Assembly (NCBI RefSeq): GCF_039540375.1
Contig: NZ_BAABEX010000007.1
Span: forward strand, 496,001 to 560,000
Origin: Acidovorax_G lacteus
GTDB lineage: Bacteria > Pseudomonadota > Gammaproteobacteria > Burkholderiales > Burkholderiaceae_C
Length of the DNA: 64,000 nucleotides
Direction of reading: 5' to 3'
Made by a program: the position numbers and the translations under genes. The notes under the pieces are model-generated. The model was not told the DNA's origin, did no database searches, and saw only the letters and a list, made by a program, of their open reading frames with translations. Positions within the stretch are counted from its first letter, which is position 1. Every line of letters begins with the position of its first letter. Shown here piece by piece: positions 45,643 through 54,474 of this stretch.

Positions 45643-45700
45643 ATGCTATAAAAACAATAGCTGCTCGTGCTTGACTTTCAAGCACGAGCAGCCATTTTCA
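45643..45700. repeat. palindromic repeat, copy 6 (most perfect)
   Basis: Perfect 15-bp arms GCTGCTCGTGCTTGA (45660-45674) and TCAAGCACGAGCAGC (45678-45692) flank a 3-nt loop. The left flank TGCTATAAAAACAATA is intact; the right flank is CATTTTCACC. It lies between lpdA and zapE. Confidence 0.9.
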
Positions 45701-45710
45701 CCTCAAGCGC

Positions 45711-47138
45711 TTAGAAGTTCAGCGTGCGCTTGTCCACGGCCAGAGCCGCTTCCTTGGTGGCTTCCGAGAGGGACGGGTGGGCGTGGCAGATGCGCGCGAT
45801 GTCTTCGGCGCTGGCCTTGAACTCCATGGCCACCACGGCTTCGGCGATCAGTTCGGAGGCCATCGGACCCACGATGTGCACGCCCAGGATCTCGTCCGTG
45901 GCCGCATCGGCCAGGAACTTGACCATGCCGGTCGTATCGCCCAGCGCGCGTGCACGGCCGTTGGCCAGGAACGGGAAGGTGCCCGCCTTGTACTTCACGC
46001 CGTCGGCCTTGAGCTGCTGCTCGGTGCGGCCCACCCAGGCAATCTCGGGGCTGGTGTAGATCACCCAGGGAATGGTGTTGAAGTTGACATGCCCGTGCTG
46101 GCCGGCAATGCGTTCGGCCACGGCCACGCCCTCTTCCTCGGCCTTGTGCGCGAGCATGGGGCCGCGCACCACGTCGCCCACCGCCCACACGCCGGGCAGG
46201 TTGGTCTTGCAGTCGCCGTCCACCACGATCTCGCCACGCTCGCCCAGCTGCAGGCCCACGGCTTCGGCGTTCAGGCCGATGGTGTTGGGCACGCGGCCGA
46301 TGGAGACGATCAGCTTGTCGGCATCGAGCTGCTGCGCCTCGCCCTTGGCGTTGGTGTAGGCAATGCTCACGCCCTTCTTGCCGGTCTTGACTTCGCCGAC
46401 CTTCACGCCCAGCTCGATCTTGAGGCCCTGCTTGTCAAACGCCTTCTTGGCTTCCTTCGCGATCTGCTCGTCCACCGCACCCAGGAAGGTGGGCAGGCCT
46501 TCGAGGATGGTCACCTCGGCCCCCAGGCGGCGCCAGACCGAGCCCATCTCCAGGCCGATCACGCCCGAGCCGATCAGCGCCAGTTTCTTGGGCACGGCAC
46601 CGATGCGCAGCGCGCCGTCGTTCGACAGCACGTTCACTTCGTCAAACGGCACCCCGGGCAGCGCGCGGGCGTTGGAGCCCGTGGCCACGATGATCTGGTT
46701 GCCGACCAGCGTTTCCTCGGTGGCGCCGGCCACCTTGATCTCGTAGCCGCCATCGACCGCTTTCACGAACGAACCACGGCCGTGGAAGAAGCTGACCTTG
46801 TTCTTTTTGAAGAGGTACAGGATGCCGTCGTTGTTCTGCTTCACCACCGCGTCCTTGCGGCCGATCATCTTGGCCACATCGATCTTGATGTCTTTGGCCG
46901 AGATGCCGTGGTCGGCGAAGTGGTGGTTGGCATGCTCGAAATGCTCGGACGACTGCAGCAGCGCCTTGGAGGGAATACAACCCACGTTGGTGCAGGTGCC
47001 GCCGGGCGCAGGGCCGCCCTTGTCGTTCTTCCACTCGTCGATGCAGGCCACGTTCTTGCCCAGTTGGGCGGCCCGGATGGCGGCGACATAGCCACCGGGG
47101 CCACCACCAATCACGATCACATCAAATTGCTTGCTCAT
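45711..47138 (-). CDS. lpdA: Dihydrolipoyl dehydrogenase (E3)
   Basis: A 475-residue flavoprotein that reoxidises dihydrolipoamide for the 2-oxoglutarate dehydrogenase complex. FAD-binding MSKQFDVIVIGGGPGGYVAA starts the protein; the redox disulfide is Cys49/Cys54 in GGTCTNVGCIPSKALL; the NAD-binding domain is ALIGSGVIGLEMGSVWRRLG; and the C-terminal interface has CHAHPSLSEATKEAAL with the active-site His-Glu pair. The length is normal. It lies 90 bp after odhB and is the third gene of the odhA-odhB-lpdA operon, so E3 is dedicated or shared with other complexes. Confidence 0.97.
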   Translation of the reverse strand: MSKQFDVIVIGGGPGGYVAAIRAAQLGKNVACIDEWKNDKGGPAPGGTCTNVGCIPSKALLQSSEHFEHANHHFADHGISAKDIKIDVAKMIGRKDAVVKQNNDGILYLFKKNKVSFFHGRGSFVKAVDGGYEIKVAGATEETLVGNQIIVATGSNARALPGVPFDEVNVLSNDGALRIGAVPKKLALIGSGVIGLEMGSVWRRLGAEVTILEGLPTFLGAVDEQIAKEAKKAFDKQGLKIELGVKVGEVKTGKKGVSIAYTNAKGEAQQLDADKLIVSIGRVPNTIGLNAEAVGLQLGERGEIVVDGDCKTNLPGVWAVGDVVRGPMLAHKAEEEGVAVAERIAGQHGHVNFNTIPWVIYTSPEIAWVGRTEQQLKADGVKYKAGTFPFLANGRARALGDTTGMVKFLADAATDEILGVHIVGPMASELIAEAVVAMEFKASAEDIARICHAHPSLSEATKEAALAVDKRTLNF

Positions 47139-47228
47139 GGGAAATCTCGTTCAGTCTTTTGGAGAAAAACCCACCGGCGGGCAGGACCAGAGGCCGGGCC
47201 ACGCGGGTGGGTCAACGCAATCCGGAAA

Positions 47229-48497
47229 TCAGATGTCGAACAGCAGGCGCGACGGGTCTTCCAGCGCTTCCTTCATCGCCACCAGGCCCAGCACGGCTTC
47301 GCGGCCGTCGATGATGCGGTGGTCGTACGACATGGCCAGGTAGTTGATCGGACGGATCACGATCTGACCGTTTTCGACCACGGCGCGGTCCTTGGTCGCG
47401 TGCACGCCCAGAATGGCCGACTGCGGCGGGTTGATGATGGGGGTGGACAGCATGGAGCCGAACACGCCGCCGTTCGAGATCGAGAACGTGCCACCGGTCA
47501 TCTCTTCGATGCCCAGCTTGCCGTCCTTGGCCTTCTGGCCGAACTCGGCGATCTTCTTCTCGATGTCGGCAAAGCTCATCTGGTCGGCATTGCGCAGGAT
47601 GGGCACCACCAGGCCGCGCGGCGAGCCCACGGCGATACCGATGTCGAAGTAGCCGTGGTAGACGATATCGTTGCCATCGACCGACGCATTAAGCACCGGG
47701 TACTTCTTGAGCGCAGCGACTGCGGCCTTCACGAAGAAGCTCATGAAGCCCAGCTTCACGCCGTGTTCCTTCTCGAACTTCTCCTGGAACTTCTTGCGCA
47801 TCTCCATCACCGGGGCCATGTTCACTTCGTTGAACGTGGTCAGGATGGCGTTGGTCGCCTGGGACTGCAGCAGACGCTCGGCCACGCGGGCGCGCAGACG
47901 GCTCATGGGCACGCGCTGCTCGGGGCGCTCGCCCAAGTCGGGCGATGCCACGGGGGCCGCCACCTGGGGCAATGCCTTGGTGGGCACACCGGTGGGGATC
48001 ACGCTGGGTGCGGCCACAGCGGCCTTGGCGCCACCGGCCACAGCGGCCAGCACGTCGCCCTTGGTCACGCGGCCGTCCTTGCCGGTGCCGGCCACGTCAC
48101 CCACGGCGAGCTGATTGTCAGCCAGCAGCTTGGCGGCGGCGGGCATGGCCACGCCGGCCTTGCTGCCGCCGGCCGCTGCAGGTGCTGCCGCAGGAGCTGC
48201 CGCAGGAGCTGCCGCCGGAGCAGCAGCAGCGGCGGGCGCTGCTGCGGCACCCTTGCCGTCGGTGTCGATCTTGGCGATGACCTGGTCGGACACCACGGTG
48301 CCGCCATCCGTCACCACGTGCTCGGCCAGCACGCCTGCCGCGGGGGCGGGCACTTCCAGCACGACCTTGTCGGTCTCGATTTCGATCAGGATTTCGTCAA
48401 TGGCGACGGCCTCGCCGGGCTTCTTTTTCCACTGCAGCAGCGTGGCCTCGGCCACGGATTCGGACAACTGGGGGACTTTGACTTCTACGATAGCCAT
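47229..48497 (-). CDS. odhB: Dihydrolipoamide succinyltransferase (E2 of 2-oxoglutarate dehydrogenase)
   Basis: Core of the 2-oxoglutarate dehydrogenase complex, 422 residues. The lipoyl domain (1-75) has the lipoylated Lys44 in EIETDKVVLEV. An Ala-rich linker (about 80-115), a subunit-binding domain (GVAMPAAAKLLADNQL, GDVLAAV) and a second Ala/Pro linker follow. The catalytic domain ends in MSYDHRIIDGREAVLGLVAMKE with the active-site histidine and aspartate. One lipoyl domain is typical for OdhB/SucB. It lies 52 bp after odhA and 90 bp before lpdA. Confidence 0.97.
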   Translation of the reverse strand: MAIVEVKVPQLSESVAEATLLQWKKKPGEAVAIDEILIEIETDKVVLEVPAPAAGVLAEHVVTDGGTVVSDQVIAKIDTDGKGAAAAPAAAAAPAAAPAAAPAAAPAAAGGSKAGVAMPAAAKLLADNQLAVGDVAGTGKDGRVTKGDVLAAVAGGAKAAVAAPSVIPTGVPTKALPQVAAPVASPDLGERPEQRVPMSRLRARVAERLLQSQATNAILTTFNEVNMAPVMEMRKKFQEKFEKEHGVKLGFMSFFVKAAVAALKKYPVLNASVDGNDIVYHGYFDIGIAVGSPRGLVVPILRNADQMSFADIEKKIAEFGQKAKDGKLGIEEMTGGTFSISNGGVFGSMLSTPIINPPQSAILGVHATKDRAVVENGQIVIRPINYLAMSYDHRIIDGREAVLGLVAMKEALEDPSRLLFDI

Positions 48498-48549
48498 GGT
48501 GAATTCTCTTGAAAGGTTCTGTTCTGTTCCGGGATGTGGGTTGTGAGCC

Positions 48550-51426
48550 TTACTTGGTCAGGACAAAACCCTTGAGCTTGGCGAACGCGGCATCCACCAG
48601 GGCTTTTTGCTGCTCCTGGTGCAGGTGGGCATAACCCACGGCCGGCGATGCCGAGGCGGCGCGCCCGGCGTAGCCGAGCTTCTGGCCTTCGAGCATGTTC
48701 TCGTGGATGTTGTGCTGGATGAAGAACCAGGCGCCCTGGTTCTGCGGTTCATCCTGGCACCACACGATCTCGGTCGCGTTGCCGTACTTCTTGATCTCGG
48801 CTCCGAACACCTTATGCGGGAACGGATAGAGCTGCTCGACGCGGATGATGGCCACGTCGTCGGCGCCCTTTTCGGTGCGCTTTTTCACCAGGTCGTAGTA
48901 CACCTTGCCGGAGCAGGCGATCACACGCTTGACCTTGTCGGCCTTCTTCACGATGGCCTCGTCCTGCTCGGGGATCACCGTCTGGAAGCCGCCCTTGGTG
49001 AACTCGGACAGCGGCGAGGTCGCGTCCTTGTTGCGCAGCAGCGACTTGGGCGTGAAGATGACCAGCGGCTTGCGCAGGTTGCGGATCATCTGGCGGCGAA
49101 GCAGGTGGAAGATCTGGCTGGCCGTGGTGGGCTGGCAGATCTGCATGTTGGTATCGGCCGACAGCTGCATGAAGCGCTCCAGGCGCGCCGAGCTGTGCTC
49201 GGGGCCCTGGCCTTCGTAGCCGTGCGGCAGCATCAGCGTGATGCCGTTCACGCGGCCCCACTTCACTTCACCCGAGGCGATGAACTGGTCGATCACCACC
49301 TGCGCGCCGTTGGCAAAGTCGCCGAACTGCGCTTCCCACACCACCAGCGTGTTGGGGTCGTTCGAGGCGTAGCCGTACTCGTAGGCCAGCACAGCTTCTT
49401 CCGACAGGATGGAATCGATGACCACGAACGGTGCCTGGTTCTCGGCCACGTTCTGCAGCGGGATGTAGGTGCCGGTGTCCCACTTTTCACGGTTCTGGTC
49501 ATGGATCACGGCATGGCGGTGCGTGAAGGTGCCGCGGCCGCTGTCTTCGCCCGACAGGCGCACCGGGTAACCGCTGGCCACCAGCGAGGCGAAGGCCATG
49601 TGCTCGCCCATGCCCCAATCCACGTTCACTTCACCGCGGCCCATGGCGGCGCGGTCGTCGAACACCTTCTTCACGAGTTGGTGCGGTGTGACCGTGGGTG
49701 GAATCGTCGTGATCTTCTCGGCCAGGCGCTTCCACTCGGTCAGCGGAATGGCGGTTTCGGCGCTGTCCGTCCACTTCTTGCCGAGGAACGGCGACCAGTC
49801 CACCGCGTACTTGCTCTTGAAGTTGGTCAGCACCGGGTCGACCGTGTGCTTGCCGGCGTCCATGGCAGCGCGGTAGGCCTTGGCCATCTCGTCGCCCAGC
49901 GTCTCGCCCAGCCCTTGTGCGGCCAGCTTGTCGGCGTACAGCTTGCGCGTGCCGGGGTGCTGCGCAATCTTCTTGTACATCAGCGGCTGCGTCAGGCTCG
50001 GGGTGTCCTGCTCGTTGTGGCCCAGCTTGCGGTAGCAGGTGATGTCCACCACCACATCGGCGCGGAACTCCATGCGGTATTCCAGAGCCAGCTGCGAGGC
50101 CAGCACCACGGCTTCCGGATCGTCACCGTTGACGTGCAGCACCGGCGCCTCGACCATCTTGAAGATGTCGGTACAGAACGTGGTCGAGCGCAGGTCGCGC
50201 GGGTCCGACGTGGTGAAACCGATCTGGTTGTTGATGATGATGTGGACCGTGCCGCCCGTGGTGTAGCCGCGGGTCTGTGCCAGGCACAAGGTTTCCTGGT
50301 TCACGCCCTGGCCGCCCACGGCCGCGTCGCCGTGCACCAGCACGGGCAGCACCTGCGCGCCCTTGGGGTCGCCACGGCGGTCCATGCGCGCGCGCACCGA
50401 GCCCTCGACCACGGGGTTCACGATCTCCAGGTGCGAGGGGTTGAAAGCCAGCGACAGGTGCACCGGGCCGCCAGGGGTGGACACGTCGGAGCTGAAGCCC
50501 TGGTGGTACTTCACATCACCCGCGGGCAGGTCTTCGGGAGCCGTGTGTTCGAACTCGGCGAACAGGTCCTTGGGCATCTTGCCCAGGGTGTTGACCAGCA
50601 CGTTCAGGCGGCCGCGGTGGGCCATGCCGATCACGATTTCCTGCACACCCTTGGCGCCGGCCTGCTGGATCAGTTCGTCCATCGCGGCGATGAAGCTCTC
50701 GCCCCCTTCGAGCGAGAAGCGTTTCTGGCCGACGTATTTGGTGTGCAGGTAGCGCTCGAGGCCCTCAGCGGCCGTCAGGCGGTCCAGGATGTGCTTTTTC
50801 TTGTCAGCGCTGAATTGCGGCTTGCTGCGGATGCTTTCCAGCTTTTGCTGCCACCAGCGCTTTTGCGCCATGTCGGTGGTGTACATGTACTCCACGCCCA
50901 GGGTGCCGCAGTAGGTCTCGCGCAGGGCATTGATAAGCTCGCGCAGGCTCATCCGATCCTTGCCGAAGAAGGTGTTGCTCGTGTCGAACACCGTCTCCTG
51001 GTCGGCATCGGTGAAACCATAGAACGCCGGGTCCAATTCAGGGATGTGCGGGCGCTCTGCGCGCTTGAGCGGGTCCAGGTCGGCCCAGCGCTGGCCCACA
51101 TTGCGGTAGGCGGCGATCAGCTGCTGCACGGCGGTGCGCTTGCGGCCCATCTCCACGTCGGCGCTGGCCATCACCACCTTGGTGCCGCCCTGCTTGGCGC
51201 GGTCGGCAAAGGCGTTGATCACCGGCAGGTGCGGAACGTCCTTGGCGTTGGAGCCGTCCACAGCTGGGACGTGCTGCAGCGCGTCAAAGTAATCGCGCCA
51301 GGTATCGGGAACGCTGCCAGGGTTTGCGAGGTAGTTCTCGTACATCTCTTCGACGTAGGGCGCGTTGCCCCCGAAGAGATAGGTGTTGCCCTGGTAGGCG
51401 GCGTAGACGGATTTTGTCTCGCTCAT
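48550..51426 (-). CDS. odhA: 2-oxoglutarate dehydrogenase E1 component
   Basis: Thiamine-diphosphate enzyme that decarboxylates 2-oxoglutarate in the TCA cycle, 958 residues. The N-terminal E2-binding segment (YLFGGNAPYVEEMYENYLANP) is short as in SucA. The ThDP site includes EIVIGMAHRGRLNVLVNTLGKMP and the metal-binding HVNGDDPEAVVLASQLALEYR with INNQIGFTTSDPRD. The C-terminal transketolase-like domain has SGEDSGRGTFTHRHAV and EYGYASNDPNTLVVWEAQFGDFANGAQ. It is first in the operon; the 237-bp gap upstream, shared with the divergent AI-2E-family gene, should hold the promoter. Confidence 0.97.
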   Translation of the reverse strand: MSETKSVYAAYQGNTYLFGGNAPYVEEMYENYLANPGSVPDTWRDYFDALQHVPAVDGSNAKDVPHLPVINAFADRAKQGGTKVVMASADVEMGRKRTAVQQLIAAYRNVGQRWADLDPLKRAERPHIPELDPAFYGFTDADQETVFDTSNTFFGKDRMSLRELINALRETYCGTLGVEYMYTTDMAQKRWWQQKLESIRSKPQFSADKKKHILDRLTAAEGLERYLHTKYVGQKRFSLEGGESFIAAMDELIQQAGAKGVQEIVIGMAHRGRLNVLVNTLGKMPKDLFAEFEHTAPEDLPAGDVKYHQGFSSDVSTPGGPVHLSLAFNPSHLEIVNPVVEGSVRARMDRRGDPKGAQVLPVLVHGDAAVGGQGVNQETLCLAQTRGYTTGGTVHIIINNQIGFTTSDPRDLRSTTFCTDIFKMVEAPVLHVNGDDPEAVVLASQLALEYRMEFRADVVVDITCYRKLGHNEQDTPSLTQPLMYKKIAQHPGTRKLYADKLAAQGLGETLGDEMAKAYRAAMDAGKHTVDPVLTNFKSKYAVDWSPFLGKKWTDSAETAIPLTEWKRLAEKITTIPPTVTPHQLVKKVFDDRAAMGRGEVNVDWGMGEHMAFASLVASGYPVRLSGEDSGRGTFTHRHAVIHDQNREKWDTGTYIPLQNVAENQAPFVVIDSILSEEAVLAYEYGYASNDPNTLVVWEAQFGDFANGAQVVIDQFIASGEVKWGRVNGITLMLPHGYEGQGPEHSSARLERFMQLSADTNMQICQPTTASQIFHLLRRQMIRNLRKPLVIFTPKSLLRNKDATSPLSEFTKGGFQTVIPEQDEAIVKKADKVKRVIACSGKVYYDLVKKRTEKGADDVAIIRVEQLYPFPHKVFGAEIKKYGNATEIVWCQDEPQNQGAWFFIQHNIHENMLEGQKLGYAGRAASASPAVGYAHLHQEQQKALVDAAFAKLKGFVLTK

Positions 51427-51663
51427 GTTTCGCTGACCTCCGTTCCCCTGCAGGGAACATTAGCTGGTTGAGATACCTTCCGCGACACGGCTGAACCGGT
51501 TGGCGGATGCGACTGTGGCTGGGAAGGGCCGGGTTGCGGACGCGATTGTGCCACCGTTCCCCTGGCCCACCAACGCCCAGGGACAAGGAATCGATACTGC
51601 ACTGCAACACCGGTGGAGGCGCCGAGCCGCCTCGCGTACAGTGCGCACATCGTTCGTACGCGC

Positions 51664-52743
51664 ATGCCCATGAGCCCATCCACCCTGCAAAACCGCACCT
51701 TCCTGCTGCTGCTGATTCTGGTCACGCTGGCCTTTGGGGCCATTCTCTGGCCGTTCCATGGCGCCGTGTTCTGGGGAGTGGTCCTCGCCATTTTGTTCAC
51801 GCCTTTGTACCGGCGGCTGCTGCGCCGCATGCCGGGCAAGCCCAATCTGGCCGCGCTGTGCACCCTGGCCGTGTGCCTGGTCATCGTGATCATTCCGGTC
51901 ATCGTGATCACCCTGACCCTGCTGCAGGAAGCGACCACGATCTACGAACGCATGCGCTCCGGCCAGCTCAACTTCGGGCTGTACCTGCAGCAGATCATTG
52001 CGGCACTGCCCACCTGGGCGGCCAATCTGCTCGACCGCTTTGACCTGACCACCGTGGCGCAGCTGCAGCAGAAGCTCTCGACGGTGTCGGTGCAGATCAG
52101 CCAGTTCATCGCAACCCGCGCGCTGAGCATTGGCCAGAACACACTGGAGTTCCTGGTGGGCTTCGGTGTGATGCTCTACCTGCTGTTCTTTCTGCTGCGC
52201 GACGGTGCAGGCCTGATCCAGCGCATCGGCGAGGCCACGCCACTGGATACGCTCCACAAGCGGCAATTGGTCAGCAAATTCGCGACCGTGATACGGGCCA
52301 CGGTCAAGGGCAACATCGTGGTGGCAGCATCCCAGGGCGCCCTCGGCGGCATGATTTTCTGGGTTTTGGGCATTCAGGGACCAGTGCTGTGGGGCGTGCT
52401 GATGGCCTTCCTGTCGCTGCTGCCCGCGGTGGGCGCGGGGCTCATTTGGGTGCCGGTGGCCATTTACTTTCTGGCCACGGGTGCCGTGTGGCAGGGCCTG
52501 GTGCTCACGGCCTTCGGCGTGGGCGTGATCGGCTTGGTCGACAACATCCTGCGCCCGATCCTGGTCGGCAAGGACACCAAGATGCCCGACTACGTGGTGC
52601 TGATTTCCACGCTCGGGGGCATGTCGCTCTTTGGTATCACCGGATTTGTGATCGGGCCGGCGGTGGCGGCCCTGTTCATCGCCTGTTGGGATCTGTTTGC
52701 GCCGCGTGGCGGCGCATCCGCAGAACGCCCTCCGACTCCATGA
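51664..52743 (+). CDS. AI-2E-family (TqsA/YdiK) membrane protein
   Basis: A 359-residue polytopic protein of the AI-2 exporter-like superfamily, with about seven to eight hydrophobic segments. The N-terminal pair of helices (FLLLLILVTLAFGAILW, VFWGVVLAILFTPLYRRL) and the C-terminal GLVDNILRPILVGKDTKMPDYVVLIS with ISTLGGMSLFGITGFVIGP are diagnostic. Members include TqsA and various antiporters; most have no proven substrate, and YdiK-like is the best match by eye. ATG at 51664 is chosen; another two codons on (51670) is equally possible, and a frame to 51613 is open. It is divergent from odhA. Confidence 0.86.
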   Translation: MPMSPSTLQNRTFLLLLILVTLAFGAILWPFHGAVFWGVVLAILFTPLYRRLLRRMPGKPNLAALCTLAVCLVIVIIPVIVITLTLLQEATTIYERMRSGQLNFGLYLQQIIAALPTWAANLLDRFDLTTVAQLQQKLSTVSVQISQFIATRALSIGQNTLEFLVGFGVMLYLLFFLLRDGAGLIQRIGEATPLDTLHKRQLVSKFATVIRATVKGNIVVAASQGALGGMIFWVLGIQGPVLWGVLMAFLSLLPAVGAGLIWVPVAIYFLATGAVWQGLVLTAFGVGVIGLVDNILRPILVGKDTKMPDYVVLISTLGGMSLFGITGFVIGPAVAALFIACWDLFAPRGGASAERPPTP

Positions 52744-52771
52744 TCGCAGGAGCCGACCGGGCGCGAGGACA

Positions 52772-53041
52772 TCACGACGCCTTGAGGCACTCGCTCATGA
52801 ACTGCTTGCGCTCGTCGCCCTTTTTGCCCGCGGCTTCGGCGTTGCAGGTCTTCATGCGGGCTTGCTGGCGCTTTTTCTTGTCGCTCAGGCACTCGCTCAT
52901 GAACTGCTTACGCTCGTCGCCCTTTTTGCCAGCGGCTTCGGCGTTGCAGGTCGCCATCAGGCTTTGCTGGGCTGTTTCGGCCCAGGCGGCTCCGCTTGCA
53001 AGGCACAGGCTCAGCGCCGCGACCGACAGAATTGCTTTCAT
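52772..53041 (-). CDS. psiF: PsiF-repeat secreted protein
   Basis: An 89-residue exported protein with a signal peptide (MKAILSVAALSLCLASGAAWA). Two tandem PsiF repeats follow, each with the pattern TCNAEAAGKKGDERKQFMSECL. E. coli psiF is phosphate-starvation inducible; the biochemical role is unknown. The two repeat units are nearly identical at DNA level (see repeat feature), so the pair may have arisen by recent duplication or gene conversion. ATG at 53041 is chosen over 53080 because it starts the signal peptide; a GGAGGAAACC site precedes it. Confidence 0.87.
   Translation of the reverse strand: MKAILSVAALSLCLASGAAWAETAQQSLMATCNAEAAGKKGDERKQFMSECLSDKKKRQQARMKTCNAEAAGKKGDERKQFMSECLKAS
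52785..52952. repeat. near-identical tandem DNA repeat inside psiF
   Basis: Two 66-bp units (52785-52850 and 52887-52952) differ at only two bases and are spaced 102 bp start to start. They encode the two PsiF repeats. Each could recombine with the other. Confidence 0.85.
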
Positions 53042-53140
53042 GGTTTCCTCCTTGTGGGGCCCTGCGGGCCGTGCAGACAACCTGCTCAGATGGGCGCAGG
53101 CCCCCGCATTTCACCACAGCTACAAGGGATATTGAGCCCC

Positions 53141-54367
53141 ATGGACACGCCCCCCAGCGCTGAAGCCCTTACGCAGGCCCGTGAAGCGTTCACAGAGGGT
53201 GCCGCCCACTTCGAAGCGCGGCGCTTGGCGCAGGCAGAGCAGTGCTTTGCCCGGGCGCTGGCACTTGCGCCGGGCAGGCCCTCGGTACTGCTCAATCTAG
53301 GCGTTGTGCGGCTGCACCTGGGCCGCGCCGAGGATGCCCTGCCCTGCTTGCAGGCGGCCACCCAGGCCTTGCCCGACGACGTGATGGCATGGCGAGCGCT
53401 TGCGGGCGCTTGCCGAACGCTGCAGCGCTGGGACGAGGCCTGCACCGCGCTGCAGGCCGCCTTGCGGTGCGGCCCGCAAGACCCGGTGGCGATGGCGGAG
53501 CTGGCGGCCACCCTGGCCCGCCTGCAGCGGCAGCCCGAAGCCCTGGCCTGGGCGCAACGCGCACTGCAGGCCGCGGGGGCAGACGCAGCGGCAGACTGGT
53601 GGGTGCTGCAGGGCGATCTGCAGCGCGAACTGGGCCAGGGGGATGCAGCGCGTGACAGCTACCGCAGGGCACGCGATGCAGGCGCCGACCCCGTGCTCAT
53701 GGACTTCTATCTGTCTGCGCTTGAGAATGCCGCCGCCACCACAACCCCGCCCGCCGACTACGTGCGCGCGCTGTTTGACGACTACGCCGCCGATTTCGAG
53801 CAGCACCTGGTGGGCACGCTGCAGTACCAGGGTCACGAGACGCTGATGCGGCTGCTCGCCGAGGCGACCCCGGCGCAGCGTTTTGCACGCGCACTGGACG
53901 CAGGCTGCGGCACCGGCCTGTGCGGCCGGCTGCTGCGCGCGCGCTGTGACCACCTGACCGGCATCGACCTGGCGCCCGCCATGGTGGAGCAGGCGCAGCG
54001 CACGCAGGTGTACGACCGGCTGGCCGCCGACGACCTGTGCACCCACCTGCTGACCCCTGGCCTGCTCCCTTACGACCTGGTGGTCGCGGCAGACGTGTTC
54101 ATCTACGTGGGGCCCCTGGAGGCAGTGTTCCAGGCGCTGCACCGCGCCACCCAACCGGGCAGCTGGCTGGCCTTCACCGTGGAGGCTGGCGCCCGCGGAA
54201 CCGGCGTGCGGCTGCTCCCCAGTCTGCGCTACAGCCACAGCGCTGACCTGTTGCATGGGCTCGCAGAGCGCCACGGATGGACTGTGGTGCGCCAGGTGTC
54301 GGCACCGATCCGGGTGCACGAGGGCACGCCCTTGCCGGGCGAGTACTGGATCCTGCAGCGCCTCTAG
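53141..54367 (+). CDS. TPR-containing SAM-dependent methyltransferase
   Basis: A 408-residue fusion. Residues 1-180 contain about four to five tetratricopeptide repeats (EGAAHFEARRLAQAEQCFARALALAPGRP, shown by FEARRLAQAEQCFARALALAP, and DSYRRARDAGADP). Residues 190-408 form a class I methyltransferase of the UbiE/Tam type, with motif I RALDAGCGTGLCGRLL and ITGIDLAPAMVEQAQ-like LTGIDLAPAMVEQA, then YDLVVAADVFIYVGPL. ATG at 53141 follows AAGGGATATTGAG; the longer upstream frame is not supported. The product probably methylates a protein or small molecule; the substrate is unknown. It ends before a bidirectional terminator. Confidence 0.85.
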   Translation: MDTPPSAEALTQAREAFTEGAAHFEARRLAQAEQCFARALALAPGRPSVLLNLGVVRLHLGRAEDALPCLQAATQALPDDVMAWRALAGACRTLQRWDEACTALQAALRCGPQDPVAMAELAATLARLQRQPEALAWAQRALQAAGADAAADWWVLQGDLQRELGQGDAARDSYRRARDAGADPVLMDFYLSALENAAATTTPPADYVRALFDDYAADFEQHLVGTLQYQGHETLMRLLAEATPAQRFARALDAGCGTGLCGRLLRARCDHLTGIDLAPAMVEQAQRTQVYDRLAADDLCTHLLTPGLLPYDLVVAADVFIYVGPLEAVFQALHRATQPGSWLAFTVEAGARGTGVRLLPSLRYSHSADLLHGLAERHGWTVVRQVSAPIRVHEGTPLPGEYWILQRL

Positions 54368-54389
54368 CGCACCCGACTGCGCCGCCGGC

Positions 54390-54425
54390 AAAAGAAAAGC
54401 CCGCCAGAACCTGGCGGGCTTTGGG
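54390..54425. terminator. bidirectional rho-independent terminator
   Basis: Stem AAAGCCCGCCA (54396-54406) with TGGCGGGCTTT (54412-54422) and a 5-nt loop, with an A-rich left side. It terminates the methyltransferase gene on the plus strand and, with its TTTTCTTTT tail on the minus strand, the CoA-transferase operon. Confidence 0.8.
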
Positions 54426-54474
54426 GCCGTGGCCTGCATGCGGCCAGGCCGATCAAGCCGTGATCTGGGACTGA

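Noticed and set aside
45777..48512. Plus-strand open frame of 911 codons opposite lpdA and odhB
   Set aside because: Spans two real genes and their gap on the other strand; no family match.
48607..51471. Plus-strand open frame of 954 codons opposite odhA
   Set aside because: Antisense shadow of a certain gene; composition is typical of antisense frames.
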